From the NCBI RefSeq assembly GCF_029227915.1, contig NC_079880.1:33103501-33167500 (forward strand): 64,000 nucleotides of DNA. The letters are read 5' to 3'. A program made the position numbers and the translations under genes. Source of the DNA: Hydractinia symbiolongicarpus (taxonomy: Eukaryota > Cnidaria > Hydrozoa > Anthoathecata > Hydractiniidae). Of this stretch, positions 24,501-37,560 are shown piece after piece. The notes below the pieces were generated by a model. That model saw only the letters and a program-made list of their open reading frames with translations. It made no database searches and was not told where the DNA came from. Position 1 is the stretch's first letter. Each line of letters opens with the position of its first letter.

Positions 24501-25530
24501 GGAAGGACTAGACCAATGGTAACCGTCATGGACGCGTGGAACGACGTAATTTACGTGTAAGGCCTTTAATAGGCCGCAAAAGACCGTATAACAGACTTTA
24601 GAGTCCTTTGCATGAAGTTTACGGCGTTCCCAAGGCATGGACACAGGGAGAACAACTTAGGACGTCGTAGTGTATTGAGATTGAAAGGACTAGGCCAATG
24701 GTAACAAGCTTGGGGACGCGTGGAACCACGTGATTTACGTGTAAGGCCTTTAATAGGCCGCAAAAGGACGCATTATAGCCTTTTTATGGCGTGTGCATGT
24801 GGTTTACGGGGTTCTAAAGCCATGGAACCAGGGAAAACAACTTAGGACGTTATAGTGTATTGTGAGTGGAAGGACTAGACCAATGGTAACCTGCGCAGGC
24901 ACGCGAAACCACACGATTACGTGTAAGGCATTTAATAGGCGTCAAAAGGCTGTATTATAGCCTTTTCGTGGCGTGTGCATGTGTTTTGCGGCGTTGTAAA
25001 GCTATGGAGCCAGAGAAAACAACTTAGGACGCCGTATTGTATTGAGAGTGGAAGAACTAGACCAATGAGAGCAAGCTTGGTCACGTGGAACCACACGATT
25101 ACGAGTAAGGCATTTAATAGGCGTCAAAAGGCTGTATTATAGCCTTTTGGTGGCGTGTGCATGTGGTTTACGGCGTTGTAAAGGCATGGAACCAAGGAAA
25201 ACAACTTTGTACGGCGTAGTGTATTGAGAGTGGAAGGAGTAGACCAATGGTAACAAGCTTGGACGCGTGGAACAACGTGATTTACCTGTAAGGCCTTTAT
25301 TAGGCGTCAGAAGGCCGTATTATAGCCTTTTCATGGCGTGTGCATGTGGATTACGGCTTTCTAAAGCCATGGAACCAGGAATAACAACTTAGGACGCTCT
25401 CGTGTATTAAGAGTGGAAAGACTAGACCAATGGTAACCGGTATAGACGCTTGGAACCGTCTAACTTACCTGTAAGGCATTTATTAGGCGGCAAAATGCCA
25501 TATTGCTGGTTATAGACGTGTGTGCATGTA
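18590..25530 (+). repeat. 13-monomer higher-order repeat, 2373 bp, three tandem copies
   Basis: Copies begin at about 18590, 20963 and 23336. The rare ggagcttctag monomer falls at 19369, 21742 and 24115, exactly 2373 bp apart each time. Other landmarks keep the same spacing, such as gacatggagccagg at 18978, 21351 and 23724. Private variants are shared, for example ggaccgcaaaag-type changes and cttggggacgcg. The third copy carries one additional monomer at about 24990-25170, after which the offset to copy 2 becomes 2555 bp (14 monomers). Site classes along one unit run X X Y Y X Y X X Y X X X Y. Confidence 0.93.
24990..25170 (+). repeat. Extra monomer in third copy of the 2373 bp repeat
   Basis: Copy 2 passes from ccttttcgtggcgtgtgcat straight to aaaggcatggaaccaagg. 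Copy 3 instead goes through a monomer of the agctatggagccagag type and then returns to the same point one monomer later. The neighbouring ccttttggtggcg and ccttttcgtggcg sequences are near duplicates, consistent with slippage or unequal exchange by one unit. Confidence 0.75.
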
Positions 25531-28500
25531 ATTGACGGCGTTCCAAAGCCATGGAGCCAGAGAAAATAACTTAGGACGTCGTAGTGTATTGAGAGTAGAA
25601 GGACTAGACCAATGGTAACTTGCGCAGGCACGCGGAACCACGCGATTTACGTGTAAGGCATTTAATAGGCGTCAAAAGGACGTATTATAGCCTTTTCATG
25701 ACGTGTGCATGTGGATTATGGCTTTCTAAAGCCATGGAACCAGGAATAACAACTTAGGACGCTCTCGTGTATTGAGAGTGGAAAGACTAGACCAATGGTA
25801 ACCTGCGCAGGCACGCAGACCAACGTGATTTTCGTTTAAGGACTTTATTAGGCGGCAAAAGGCGGTATTATAGCCTTTTTATGGCGTGTGCATGTGGTTT
25901 ACGGCGTTGTAAAGCTATGGAGCCAGAGAAAACAACTTAGGACGTTCTAGTCCATTGAGAATGGAAGGAATAGACCAATGAGAGCAAGCTTGGACACGTG
26001 GAACCACGTAATTTAAGTTTAAGGCCTTTGACAGGCGTCAAAAGGCTGTATTATAGCCTTTTCATGGCGTGTGCATGTGGTTTACGGCGTTGTAAAGCCA
26101 TGGAACCAGGAAAAACAACTTAGGACGGCGTAGTGTATTGTGAGTGGAAGAACTAGACCAATGGTAACAAGCTTGGACGCGTGGAACCACGTGATTTACG
26201 TGTATAGGCGTCCAGAGGCCGTATTATAGCCTTTTCATGGCGTGTGCATGTGGATTACGGCGTTCTGAAGCCATGGAACCAGGAATAACAACTTAGGACG
26301 TTCTAGTGTATTGAGAGTGGAAGGACTAGACCAATGGTAACCTGCGCAGGCACGCGAAACCACACGTTTACGTGTAAGGCATTTAATGGGCGGCAAAAGG
26401 CCGTATTGCAGCCTTTAGACGCATGTGCACGTAGTTGACGGCGTTGTACAGCCTTGTCGATAGGGAAAATAACTTAGGACGTTTTAGTCCATTGAGAATG
26501 GAAGGACTAGACCAATGGTAACCGGTATAGACGCTTGGAACCTGCTAACTTACCTGTAAGGCTTTTATTAGGCGGCAAAATGCCATATTGCTGGTTATAG
26601 ACGTGTGTGCATGTAATTGACGGCGTTCTAAAGCCATGGAGCCAGAGAAAATAACTTAGGACGTCGTAGTGTATTGAGAGTGGAAGGACTAGACCAATGG
26701 TAACCTGCGCAGGCACGCGGAACCACGCGATTTACGTGTAAGGCATTTAATAGGCGTCAAAAGGACGTATTATAGCCTTTTCATGACGTGTGCATGTGGT
26801 TTACGGCGTTGTAAAGCCATGGAACCAGGAGGAACAACTTAGGACGCTCTCGTGTATTGAGAGTGGAAAGACTAGACCAATTGTAACCTGCGCAGGCACG
26901 CAGGCCAACGTGATTTACGTGTAAGGACTTTATTAGGCGGCAAAAGGCGGTATTATTGCTTTTCAATGGCGTGTGCACGTAGTTGACGGCGTTCCAAAGC
27001 TATGGAGCCAGAGAAAACAACTTAGGACGTCGTAGTGCATTGACAGTGGAAAGACTAGACCAATGCTAACCTGTGCAGTGACGCAGAACCACGCGATGTA
27101 CGTGTATGGCATTTAATAGGCGTCAAACGGCCGTATTATAGCCTTTTCATGGCGTGTGCATGTGGTTTACGGCGTTGTAACGCCATGGAACCAGGGTAAA
27201 CAACTTAGGACGGCGTAGTGTATTAAGAGTGGAAGAACTAGACCAATGGTAACAAGCTTGGACGCGTGGAACCCCGTGATTTACGTGTAAGGCCTTTAAT
27301 AGGCCGCAAAAGGACGCATTATAGCCTTTTTATGGCGTGTGCATGTGGTGTACGGCGTTCTAAAGCCATGGAACCAGGGAAAACAACTTAGGACGTTCTA
27401 GTCCATTGAGAATGGAAGGAATAGACCAATGAGAACAAGCTTGGACACGTGGAACCACGTAATTTAAGTTTAAGGCCTTTGACAGGCGTCAAAAGGCTGT
27501 ATTATAGCCTTTTCATGGCGTGTGCATGTGGTTTATGGCGTTGTAAAGCCATGGAACCAGGAAAAACAACTTAGGACAGCGTAGTGTATTGTGAGTGGAA
27601 GAACTAGACCAATGGTAACAAGCTTGGACGCGTGGAACCACGTGATTTACGTGTATAGGCGTCCAGAGGCCGTATTATAGCCTTTTCATGGCGTGTGCAT
27701 GTGGATTACGGCGTTCTGAAGCCATGGAACCAGGAATAACAACTTAGGACGTTCTAGTGCATTGAGAGTGGAAGGACTAGACCAATGGTAACCTGCGCAG
27801 GCACGTGAAACCACACGATTACGTGTAAGGCATTTAATGGGCGGCAAAAGGCCGTATTGCAGCCTTCAGACACATGTGCACGTAGTTGACGGCGTTGTAC
27901 AGCCTGGTCGCTGAGGAAAATAACTTAGGAGCTTCTAGTCCATTGAGAATGGAAGGACTAGACCAATGGTAACCGGTATGGACGCGTGGAACCGCGTAAC
28001 TTACGTGTAAGGTTTTTATTAGGCGGCTAAAGGCCATATTGCTGCCTATAGACGTGTGTGCATGTAATTGACGGCGTTCCAAAGCCATGGAACCAGGGAA
28101 AACAACTTAGGACGTCCTAGTGTGTTGTGAGTGGAAGGACTAGACCAATGGTAACCTGCGCAGGCGCGCGGAACCACGTGATTCACGTGTAAGGCCTTTA
28201 ATAGGCCGCAAAAGGCCGTATTGCAGCCTTCAGACGCATGTGCACGTAGTTGACGGCGTTGTACAGCCTTGGCGCGGGGGAAAACAACTTATGACGTTCT
28301 AGTCCATTGAGAATGGAAGGACTAGACCAATCGTGACCGTCATGGACGCGTGGAACGACGTAATTTACGTGTAAGGCCTTTAATAGGCCGCAAAAGGCCG
28401 TATAACAGACTTTAGAGACCTTTGCATGTAGTTTACCGCGTTACCAAGCATGGAGACAGGGAGAACAACTTAGGACGTCGTAGTGTATTGAGAGTGGAAG

Positions 28501-28689
28501 GACTAGGCCAATGGTAACAAGCTTGGACGCGTGGAACCACGTGATTTACGTGTAAGGCCTTTATTAGGCGTCAAAAGGCCGTATTATAGCCTTTTCACGG
28601 CGTGTGCATATAGATTACGGCGTTCTAAAGCCATGGTACCAAGAATAACAACGTAGGACGTTCTAGTGTATTGAGAGTGGAAGGACTAG

Positions 28690-31600
28690 ACCAATGGTAA
28701 CCTGCGCAGGCACGCGGAACCACGTGATTTACGGGTAAGGCCTTTAATAGGCTGCAAAAGGACATATGGCTATAGACGTGTGTGCATGTAGTTGACGGCG
28801 TTCCAAGGGTATGGAGCAAGAGAAAACAACTTAGGACGTTCTAGTGTATTGAGGGTGGAAGGACTAGACGAAATAAAACCTGCGCAGACCCGCGGACCCA
28901 CGTGATTTACGTGTAAGGCCTTTAATAGGCGGCAAAAGGCGTATTACAGCCTTTTTATGCCTTGTGCATAAGGTTTACGGCGTTCTAAAGCCATGGAACC
29001 AGGGAAAGCAACTTAGGACGTCGTAGTGTATTGAGAGTGGAAGGACTAGGCCAATGGTAACAAGCTTGGACGCGTGGAACCACGAGATTTACGTGTAAGG
29101 CCTTTAATAGGCTGCAAAAGGACATATGGCTATAGACGTGTGTGCATGTAGTTGACGGCGTTCCAAGGGTATGGAGCAAGAGAAAACAACTTAAGACGTC
29201 CTAGTGTATTGAGGGTGGAGGGACTAGACCAAATAAAACCTGCGCAGACACGCAGACCCACGTGATTGACGTGTGAGACCTTTAATAGGCGGCAAAAGGC
29301 CGTATTCCAGCCTTTTCATGGCGTGTGCATGTGGATTACGGCTTTCTAAAGCCATGGAACCAGGGAAAACAACTTAGGACAGCGTAGTGTATTGATAGTG
29401 GAAGAACTAGACCAATGGTAACAAGCTTGGACGTGTGGAACCACGTGATTTACCTGTAAAGCCTTTATTAGGCGGCAAAAGCGGTATTATTGCTTTTCAA
29501 TGCCGTGTGCATGTAGTTGACGGCGTTCCAAAGCTATGGAGCCAGAGAAAACAACTTAGGACGTCGTAGTGCATTGACAGTGGAAAGACTAGACCAATGG
29601 TAACCTGCGCAGGCACGCAGACCAACGTGATTTACGTGTAAGGACTTTATTAGGCGGCAAAAGGCGGTATTATTGCTTTTCAATGGCGTGTGCATGTAGT
29701 TGACGGCGTTGTAAAGCCATGGAACCAGGAAAAACAGCTTAGGGCGGCGTAGTGTATTGAGAGTGGAAGGACTACCCCAATGGTAACCTGCGCAGGCACG
29801 CGAAACCACACGATTACGTGTAAGGCATTTAATAGGCGTCAAAAGGCCGTATTATAGCCTTTTCATGGCGTGTGCATGTGGTTTACGGCGTTGTAAAGCC
29901 ATGGAAACAGGGAAAACAACTTAGGACGGCGTAGTGTATTAAGAGTGGAAGAACTAGACCAATGAGAGCAAGCTTGGACGCGTGGAACCACGTAATTTAA
30001 GTTTAAGGCCTTTGATAGGCGTCACAAGGCTGTATTATAGCCTTTTCATGGCGTGTGCATGTGTTTTGCGGCGTTGTAAAGACATGGAGCCAGGGAATAC
30101 AACTTAGGACGTCCTAGTGCATTGAGAGTGGAAGAACTAGACCAATAGTAACCTGCGCAGTCACGCGGAACCACGTGATTTACCTGTAAGGCCTTTATTA
30201 GGCGTCAAAAGGCCGTATTATAGCCTTTTCATGGCGTGTGCATGTGGATTACGGCTTTCTAAAGCCATGGAACCAGGGAGAACAACTTAGGACGTTCTAG
30301 TGCATTGAGAGTGGAAGGACTAGACCAATGGTAACCTGCGCAGGCACGTGAAACCACACGATTACGTGTAAGGCATTTAATGGGCGGCAAAAGGCCGTAT
30401 TGCAGGCTTCAGACGCATGTGCACGTAGTTGACGGCGTTGTACAGCCTGGTCGCTGAGGAAAATAACTTAGGAGCTTCTAGTCCATTGAGAATGGAAGGA
30501 CTAGACCAATGGTAACCGGTATGGACGCGTGGAACCGCGTAACTTACGTGTAAGGTTTTTATTAGGCGGCTAAAGGCCATATTGCTGCCTATAGACGTGT
30601 GTGCATGTAATTGACGGCGTTCCAAAGCCATGGAACCAGGGAAAACAACTTAGGACGTCCTAGTGTGTTGTGATTGGAAGGACTAGACCAATGGTAACCT
30701 GCGCAGGCGCGCGGAACCACGTGATTCACGTGTAAGGCCTTTAATAGGCCGCAAAAGGCCGTATTGCAGCCTTCAGACGCATGTGCACGTAGTTGACGGC
30801 GTTGTACAGCCTTGGCGCCGGGGAAAACAACTTAGGACGTTCTAGTCCATTGAGAATGGAAGGACTAGACCAATGGTAACCGTCATGGACGCGTGGAACG
30901 ACGTAATTTACGTGTAAGGCCTTTAATAGGCCGCAAAAGGCCGTATAACAGACTTTAGAGTCCTTTGCATGTAGTTTACGGCGTTGTACAGCCTTGGCGC
31001 CGGGGAAAACAACTTAGGACGTTCTAGCCCATTGAGAATGGAAGGACTAGACCAATGGTAACCGGTATGGACGCGTGGAACCGCGTAACTTACGTGTAAG
31101 GTTTTTATTAGGCGGCTAAAGGCCATATTGCTGCCTATAGACGTCTGTGCAGGTAATTGACGGCGTTCCAAAGCCATGGAGCCAGAGAAAAAAACTTAGG
31201 ACGTCGTAGTGCATGGACAGTGGAAGGACTAGACCAATGGTAACAAGCTTGGACGCGTGGAACCACGTGATTTACCTGTAAGGCCTTTATTAGGCGTCAA
31301 AAGGCCGTATTATAGCCTTTTCATGGCGTGTGCATGTGGATTACGGCTTTCTAAAGCCATGGAACCAGGAATAACAACTTAGGACGCTCTCGTGTATTGA
31401 GAGTGGAAAGACTAGACCAATGGTAACCTGCGCAGGCACGCGGAACCACGTGATTTACGGGTAAGGCCTTTAATAGGCTGCAAAAGGACATATGGCTATA
31501 GACGTGTGTGCATGTAGTTGACGGCGTTCCAAGGGTATGGAGCAAGAGAAAACAACTTAGGACGTTCTAGTGTATTGAGGGTGGAAGGACTAGACCAAAT

Positions 31601-34345
31601 AAAACCTGCGCAGACCCGCGGACCCACGTGATTTACGTGTAAGGCCTTTAATAGGCGGCGAAAGGCGTATTACAGCCTTTTTATGCCTTGTGCATAAGGT
31701 TTACGGCGTTCTAAAGCCATGGAACCAGGGAAAGCAACTTAGGACGTCGTAGTGTATTGAGAGTGGAAGGACTAGGCCAATGGTAACAAGCTTGGACGCG
31801 TGGAACCACGAGATTTACGTGTAAGGCCTTTAATAGGCTGCAAAAGGACATATGGCTATAGACGTGTGTGCATGTAGTTGACGGCGTTCCAAGGGTATGG
31901 AGCAAGAGAAAACAACTTAAGACGTCCTAGTGTATTGAGGGTGGAGGGACTAGACCAAATAAAACCTGCGCAGACACGCAGACCCACGTGATTGACGTGT
32001 GAGACCTTTAATAGGCGGCAAAAGGCCGTATTCCAGCCTTTTCATGGCGTGTGCATGTGGATTACGGCTTTGTAAAGCCATGGAACCAGGGAAAACAACT
32101 TAGGACAGCGTAGTGTATTGATAGTGGAAGAACTAGACCAATGGTAACAAGCTTGGACGTGTGGAACCACGTGATTTACCTGTAAAGCCTTTATTAGGCG
32201 GCAAAAGCGGTATTATTGCTTTTCAATGCCGTGTGCATGTAGTTGACGGCGTTCCAAAGCTATGGTGCCAGAGAAAACAACTTAGGACGTCGTAGTGCAT
32301 TGACAGTGGAAAGACTAAACCAATGGTAACCTGCGCAGGCACGCAGACCAACGTGATTTACGTGTAAGGACTTTATTAGGCGGCAAAAGGCGGTATTATT
32401 GCTTTTCAATGGCGTGTGCATGTAGTTGACGGCGTTGTAAAGCCATGGAACCAGGAAAAACAGCTTAGGGCGGCGTAGTGTATTGAGAGTGGAAGGACTA
32501 CCCCAATGGTAACCTGCGCAGGCACGCGAAACCACACGATTACGTGTAAGGCATTTAATAGGCGTCAAAAGGCCGTATTATAGCCTTTTCATGGCGTGTG
32601 CATGTGGTTTACGGCGTTGTAAAGCCATGGAAACAGGGAAAACAACTTAGGACGGCGTAGTGTATTAAGAGTGGAAGAACTAGACCAATGAGAGCAAGCT
32701 TGGACGCGTGGAACCACGTAATTTAAGTTTAAGGCCTTTGATAGGCGTCACAAGGCTGTATCATAGCCTTTTCATTGCGTGTGCATGTGTTTTGCGGCGT
32801 TGTAAAGACATGGAGCCAGGGAATACAACTTAGGACGTCCTAGTGCATTGAGGGTGGAAGAACTAGACCAATAGTAACCTGCGCAGTCACGCGGAACCAC
32901 GTGATTTACCTGTAAGGCCTTTATTAGGCGTCAAAAGGCCGTATTATAGCCTTTTCATGGCGTGTGCATGTGGATTACGGCTTTCTAAAGCCATGGAACC
33001 AGGGAGAACAACTTAGGACGTTCTAGTGCATTGAGAGTGGAAGGACTAGACCAATGGTAACCTGCGCAGGCACGTGAAACCACACGATTACGTGTAAGGC
33101 ATTTAATGGGCGGCAAAAGGCCGTATTGCAGGCTTCAGACGCATGTGCACGTAGTTGACGGCGTTGTACAGCCTGGTCGCTGAGGAAAATAACTTAGGAG
33201 CTTCTAGTCCATTGAGAATGGAAGGACTAGACCAATGGTAACCGGTATGGACGCGTGGAACCGCGTAACTTACGTGTAAGGTTTTTATTAGGCGGCTAAA
33301 GGCCATATTGCTGCCTATAGACGTGTGTGCATGTAATTGACGGCGTTCCAAAGCCATGGAACCAGGGAAAACAACTTAGGACGTCCTAGTGTGTTGTGAG
33401 TGGAAGGACTAGACCAATGGTAACCGGTATGGACGCGTGGAACCGCGTAACTTACGTGTAAGGTTTTTATTAGGCGGCTAAAGGCCATATTGCTGCCTAT
33501 AGACGTGTGTGCATGTAATTGACGGCGTTCCAAAGCCATGGAACCAGGGAAAACAACTTAGGACGTCCTAGTGTGTTGTGAGTGGAAGGACTAGACCAAT
33601 GGTAACCTGCGCAGGCGCGCGGAACCACGTGATTCACGTGTAAGGCCTTTAATAGGCCGCAAAAGGCCGTATTGCAGCCTTCAGACGCATGTGCACGTAG
33701 TTGACGGCGTTGTACAGCCTTGGCGCCGGGGAAAACAACTTAGGACGTTCTAGTCCATTGAGAATGGAAGGACTAGACCAATGGTAACCGTCATGGACGC
33801 GTGGAACGACGTAATTTACGTGTAAGGCCTTTAATAGGCCGCAAAAGGCCGTATAACAGACTTTAGAGTCCTTTGCATGTAGTTTACGGCGTTGTACAGC
33901 CTTGGCGCCGGGGAAAACAACTTAGGACGTTCTAGCCCATTGAGAATGGAAGGACTAGACCAATGGTAACCGGTATGGACGCGTGGAACCGCGTAACTTA
34001 CGTGTAAGGTTTTTATTAGGCGGCTAAAGGCCATATTGCTGCCTATAGACGTCTGTGCAGGTAATTGACGGCGTTCCAAAGCCATGGAGCCAGAGAAAAA
34101 AACTTAGGACGTCGTAGTGCATGGACAGTGGAAGGACTAGACCAATGGTAACAAGCTTGGACGCGTGGAACCACGTGATTTACCTGTAAGGCCTTTATTA
34201 GGCGTCAAAAGGCCGTATTATAGCCTTTTCATGGCGTGTGCATGTGGATTACGGCTTTCTAAAGCCATGGAACCAGGAATAACAACTTAGGACGCTCTCG
34301 TGTATTGAGAGTGGAAAGACTAGACCAATGGTAACCTGCGCAGGC
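28690..34345 (+). repeat. 15-monomer higher-order repeat, 2726 bp, two tandem copies
   Basis: Copy 1 spans about 28690-31415 and copy 2 about 31416-34345. Landmarks at 28985/31711, 29534/32260 and 30472/33198 are all 2726 bp apart. Shared rare features include the shortened gacatatggctatagacg monomers and the ccaaataaaacctgcgcag site variant. In copy 2 the offset rises to 2908 bp after about 33420 because one monomer is duplicated there. Confidence 0.92.
33424..33605 (+). repeat. Single-monomer duplication inside the second 2726 bp copy
   Basis: The monomer running from ccggtatggacgcg to ccaatggtaac occurs twice in direct succession here, with the copies apparently identical to the adjacent unit. 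Copy 1 of the higher-order repeat has it once. Its length of about 182 bp explains the change of offset from 2726 to 2908. Confidence 0.82.
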
Positions 34346-35864
34346 ACGCAGACCAACGTGATTTACGTTTAAGGACTTTATTAGGCGGCAAAAGGCGGTA
34401 TTATAGCCTTTTTATGGCGTGTGCATGTGGTTTACGGCGTTGTAAAGCTATGGAGCCAGAGAAAACAACTTAGGACGTCGTAGTGTATTGAGAGTGGAAG
34501 AACTAGACCAATGAGAGCAAGCTTGCTCGCGTGGAACCACGTAATTTAAGTTTAAGGCCTTTGATAGGCGTCAAAAGGCCGTATTATAGCCTTTTCATGG
34601 CGTGTGCATGTGTTTTGCGGCGTTGTAAAGACATGGAGCCAGGAAAAACAACTTAGGACGTTCTAGTCCATTGAGAATGGAAGGAATAGACCAATGAGAG
34701 CAAGCTTGGACGCGTGGAACCACGTAATTTAAGTTTAAGGCCCTTGATAGGCGTCAAAAGGCTGTATTATAGCCTTTTCATGGCGTGTGCATGTGTTTTG
34801 CGGCGTTGTAAAGACATGGAGCCAGGGAAAACAACTTAGAACGTCCTAGTGCATTGAGAGTGGAAGAACTAGACCAATAGTAACCTGCGCAGTCACGCGG
34901 AACCACGTGATTTACCTGTAAGGCCTTTATTAGGCGTCAAAAGGCCGTATTATAGCCTTTTCATGGCGTGTGCATGTGGATTACGGCTTTCTAAAGCCAT
35001 GGAACCAGGGAGAACAACTTAGGACGTTCTAGTGTATTGAGAGTGGAAGGACTAGACCAATGGTAACCTGCGCAGGCACGTGAAACCACACGATTACGTG
35101 TAAGGCATTTAATGGGCGGCAAAAGGCCGTATTGCAGCCTTTAGACGCATGTGCACGTAGTTGACGGCGTTGTACAGCCTGGTCGCTGGGGAAAATAACT
35201 TAGGAGCTTCTAGTCCGTTGAGAGTGGAAGGACTAGGCCAATGGTAACAAGCTTGGACGCGTGGAACCACGAGATTTACGTGTAAGGCCTTTAATAGGCT
35301 GCAAAAGGACATATGGCTATAGACGTGTGTGCATGTAGTTGACGGCGTTCCAAGGGTATGGAGCAAGAGAAAACAACTTAGGACGTCCTAGTGTATTGAG
35401 GGTGGAGGGACTAGACCAAATAAAACCTGCGCAGACACGCAGACCAACGTGATTTACGTGTAAGGACTTTATTATGCGGCAAAAGGCGGTATTATTGCTT
35501 TTCAATGGCGTGTGCATGTAGTTGACGGCGTTGTAAAGCCATGGAACCAGGAAAAACAACTTAGGGCGGCGTAGTGTATTGAGAGTGGAAGGACTACCCC
35601 AATGGTAACCTGCGCAGGCACGCGAAACCACACGATTACGTGTAAGGCATTTAATAGGCGTCAAAAGGCCGTATTATAGCCTTTTCATGGCGTGTGCATG
35701 TGGTTTACGGCGTTGTAAAGCCATGGAAACAGGGAAAACAACTTAGGACGGCGTAGTGTATTAAGAGTGGAAGAACTAGACCAATGGTAACAAGCTTGGA
35801 CGCGTGGAACCCCGTGATTTACCTGTAAGGCATTTAATAGGCGTCAAAAGGCCGTCTTATAGCC

Positions 35865-37560
35865 TTTTCATGGCGTGTGCATGTGGTTTACGGCGTTGTA
35901 AAGGCGTGGAACCAGGGAAAACAACTTTGGACGGCGTAGTGTATTGAGAGTGGAAGAACTAGACCAATGGTAACAAGCTTGGACGGGTGGAACCACGTGA
36001 TTTACGTGTAAGGCCTTTGTTAGGCGTCCAGAGGCCGTATTATAGCCTTTTCATGGCGTGTGCATGTGGATTACGGCGTTCTAAAGCCATGGAACCTGGA
36101 ATAACAACTTAGGACGTTCTAGTGTATTGGGAGTGGAAGGACTAGACCAATGGTAACCTGCGCAGGCACGCGAAACCACACGATTACATGTAAGGCATTT
36201 AATGGGCGGCAAAAGGCCGTATTGCAGCTTTTAGACGCATGTGCACGTAGTTGACGGCGTTGTACAGCCTTGTCGCTGGGGAAAATAACTTAAGACGTTT
36301 TTGTCTATTGAGAATGGAAGGACTAGACCAATGGTAACCGGTATGGACGCGTGGAACCGTCTAACTTACGTGTAAGGCTTTTATTAGGCGGCCAAATTCC
36401 ATATTGCTGGTTATAGACGTGTGTGCATGTAATTGACGGCGTTGTAAAGCCATGGAGCCAGGGGAAATAACTTAGGACGTCGTAGTGTATTGAGAGTGGA
36501 AGGACTAGATCAATGGTAACCTGCGCAGGCACGCGAAATCACACGATTACGTGTAAGACATTTAATAGGCATCAAAAGTCCGTATTAGAGCCTTTTCATG
36601 GCGTGTGCATGTAATTTACGGCGTTGTACAGCCATGGAACCAGGAATAACAACTTAGGACGTTCTAGTGTATTGAGAGTGGAAGGACTAGACCAATGGTA
36701 ACCTGCGCAGGCACGCGAAACCACACGATTACATGTAAGGCATTTAATGGGCGGCAAAAGGCCGTATTGCAGTTTCTAGACGCATGTGCACGTAGTTGAC
36801 GGCGTTGTACAGCCTTGTCGCTGGGGAAAACAAATTAAGACGTTTTAGTCTATTGAGAATGGAAGGACTAGACCAATCGTAACCGTCATGGACGCGTGGA
36901 ACGACGTAACTTACGTGTAAGGCCTTTAATAGGCCGCAAAAGGCCGTATTACAGCCTTTAGAGTCCTTTGCATGTAGTTTACGGCGTTCCCAAGGCATGG
37001 AAACAGGAAGAACAACATAGGACGTCGTAGTGTATTGAGAGTGGAAGGACTAGGCCAATGGCAACAAGTTTGGACGCGTGGAACAAGGTGATATACGTGT
37101 AAGGCCTTTAATAGGCCGCAAAAGGACGCATTTAAAGCCTTTTTATGGCGTGTGCATGTGGTTTACGGCGTTCTAAAGCCATGGAACCAGGAAAAACAAC
37201 TTAGGACGTTCTAGTCCATTGAGAATGGAAGGAATAGACCAATGAGAGCAAGCTTGGACGCGTGGAACCACGTAATTTAAGTGTAAGGCCTTTATTTGGC
37301 GTCACAAGGCCGTATTATAGCCTTTTCATGGCGTGTGCATGTGGATTACGGCTTTCTAAAGGACTTAGGACGTTTTAGTGTATTGACAGTGGAAGGACTA
37401 GTCCAATAGTAACCTGCGCAGCGACGTGAAACCACACGATTACATGTAAGGCATTTAATGGGCAGCAAAAGGACTAGACCAATGGTAACCTGTGCAGTGA
37501 CGCAGAACCACGCGATGTACGTGTATGGCATTTAATAGGCGACAAAATGCCGTATTATAG
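35865..37560 (+). repeat. Segmental duplication family, copy 1 (8815 bp offset)
   Basis: Matches about 44680-46394, starting near aaggcgtggaacc (35901 and 44716), at a constant 8815 bp. The offset is not a whole number of monomers because a 76 bp truncated monomer lies between the compared points. After about 37360 the offset rises to 8834, because this copy has lost 19 bp where ttctaaagg joins acttagg. Diagnostic variants are ttaagacgtttt, gcagtttctagacg and the truncated monomer itself. Confidence 0.87.
37397..37472 (+). repeat. Truncated 76 bp monomer, first copy
   Basis: The sequence passes from ggcagcaaaagg directly to actagacc, skipping about 106 bp of the monomer. The junction has aagg in common with the expected sequence on each side (aaaagg and ggaagg), so a microhomology deletion is likely. 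The same junction at 46301 and 50567 shows that it was later copied by segmental duplication. Confidence 0.85.
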
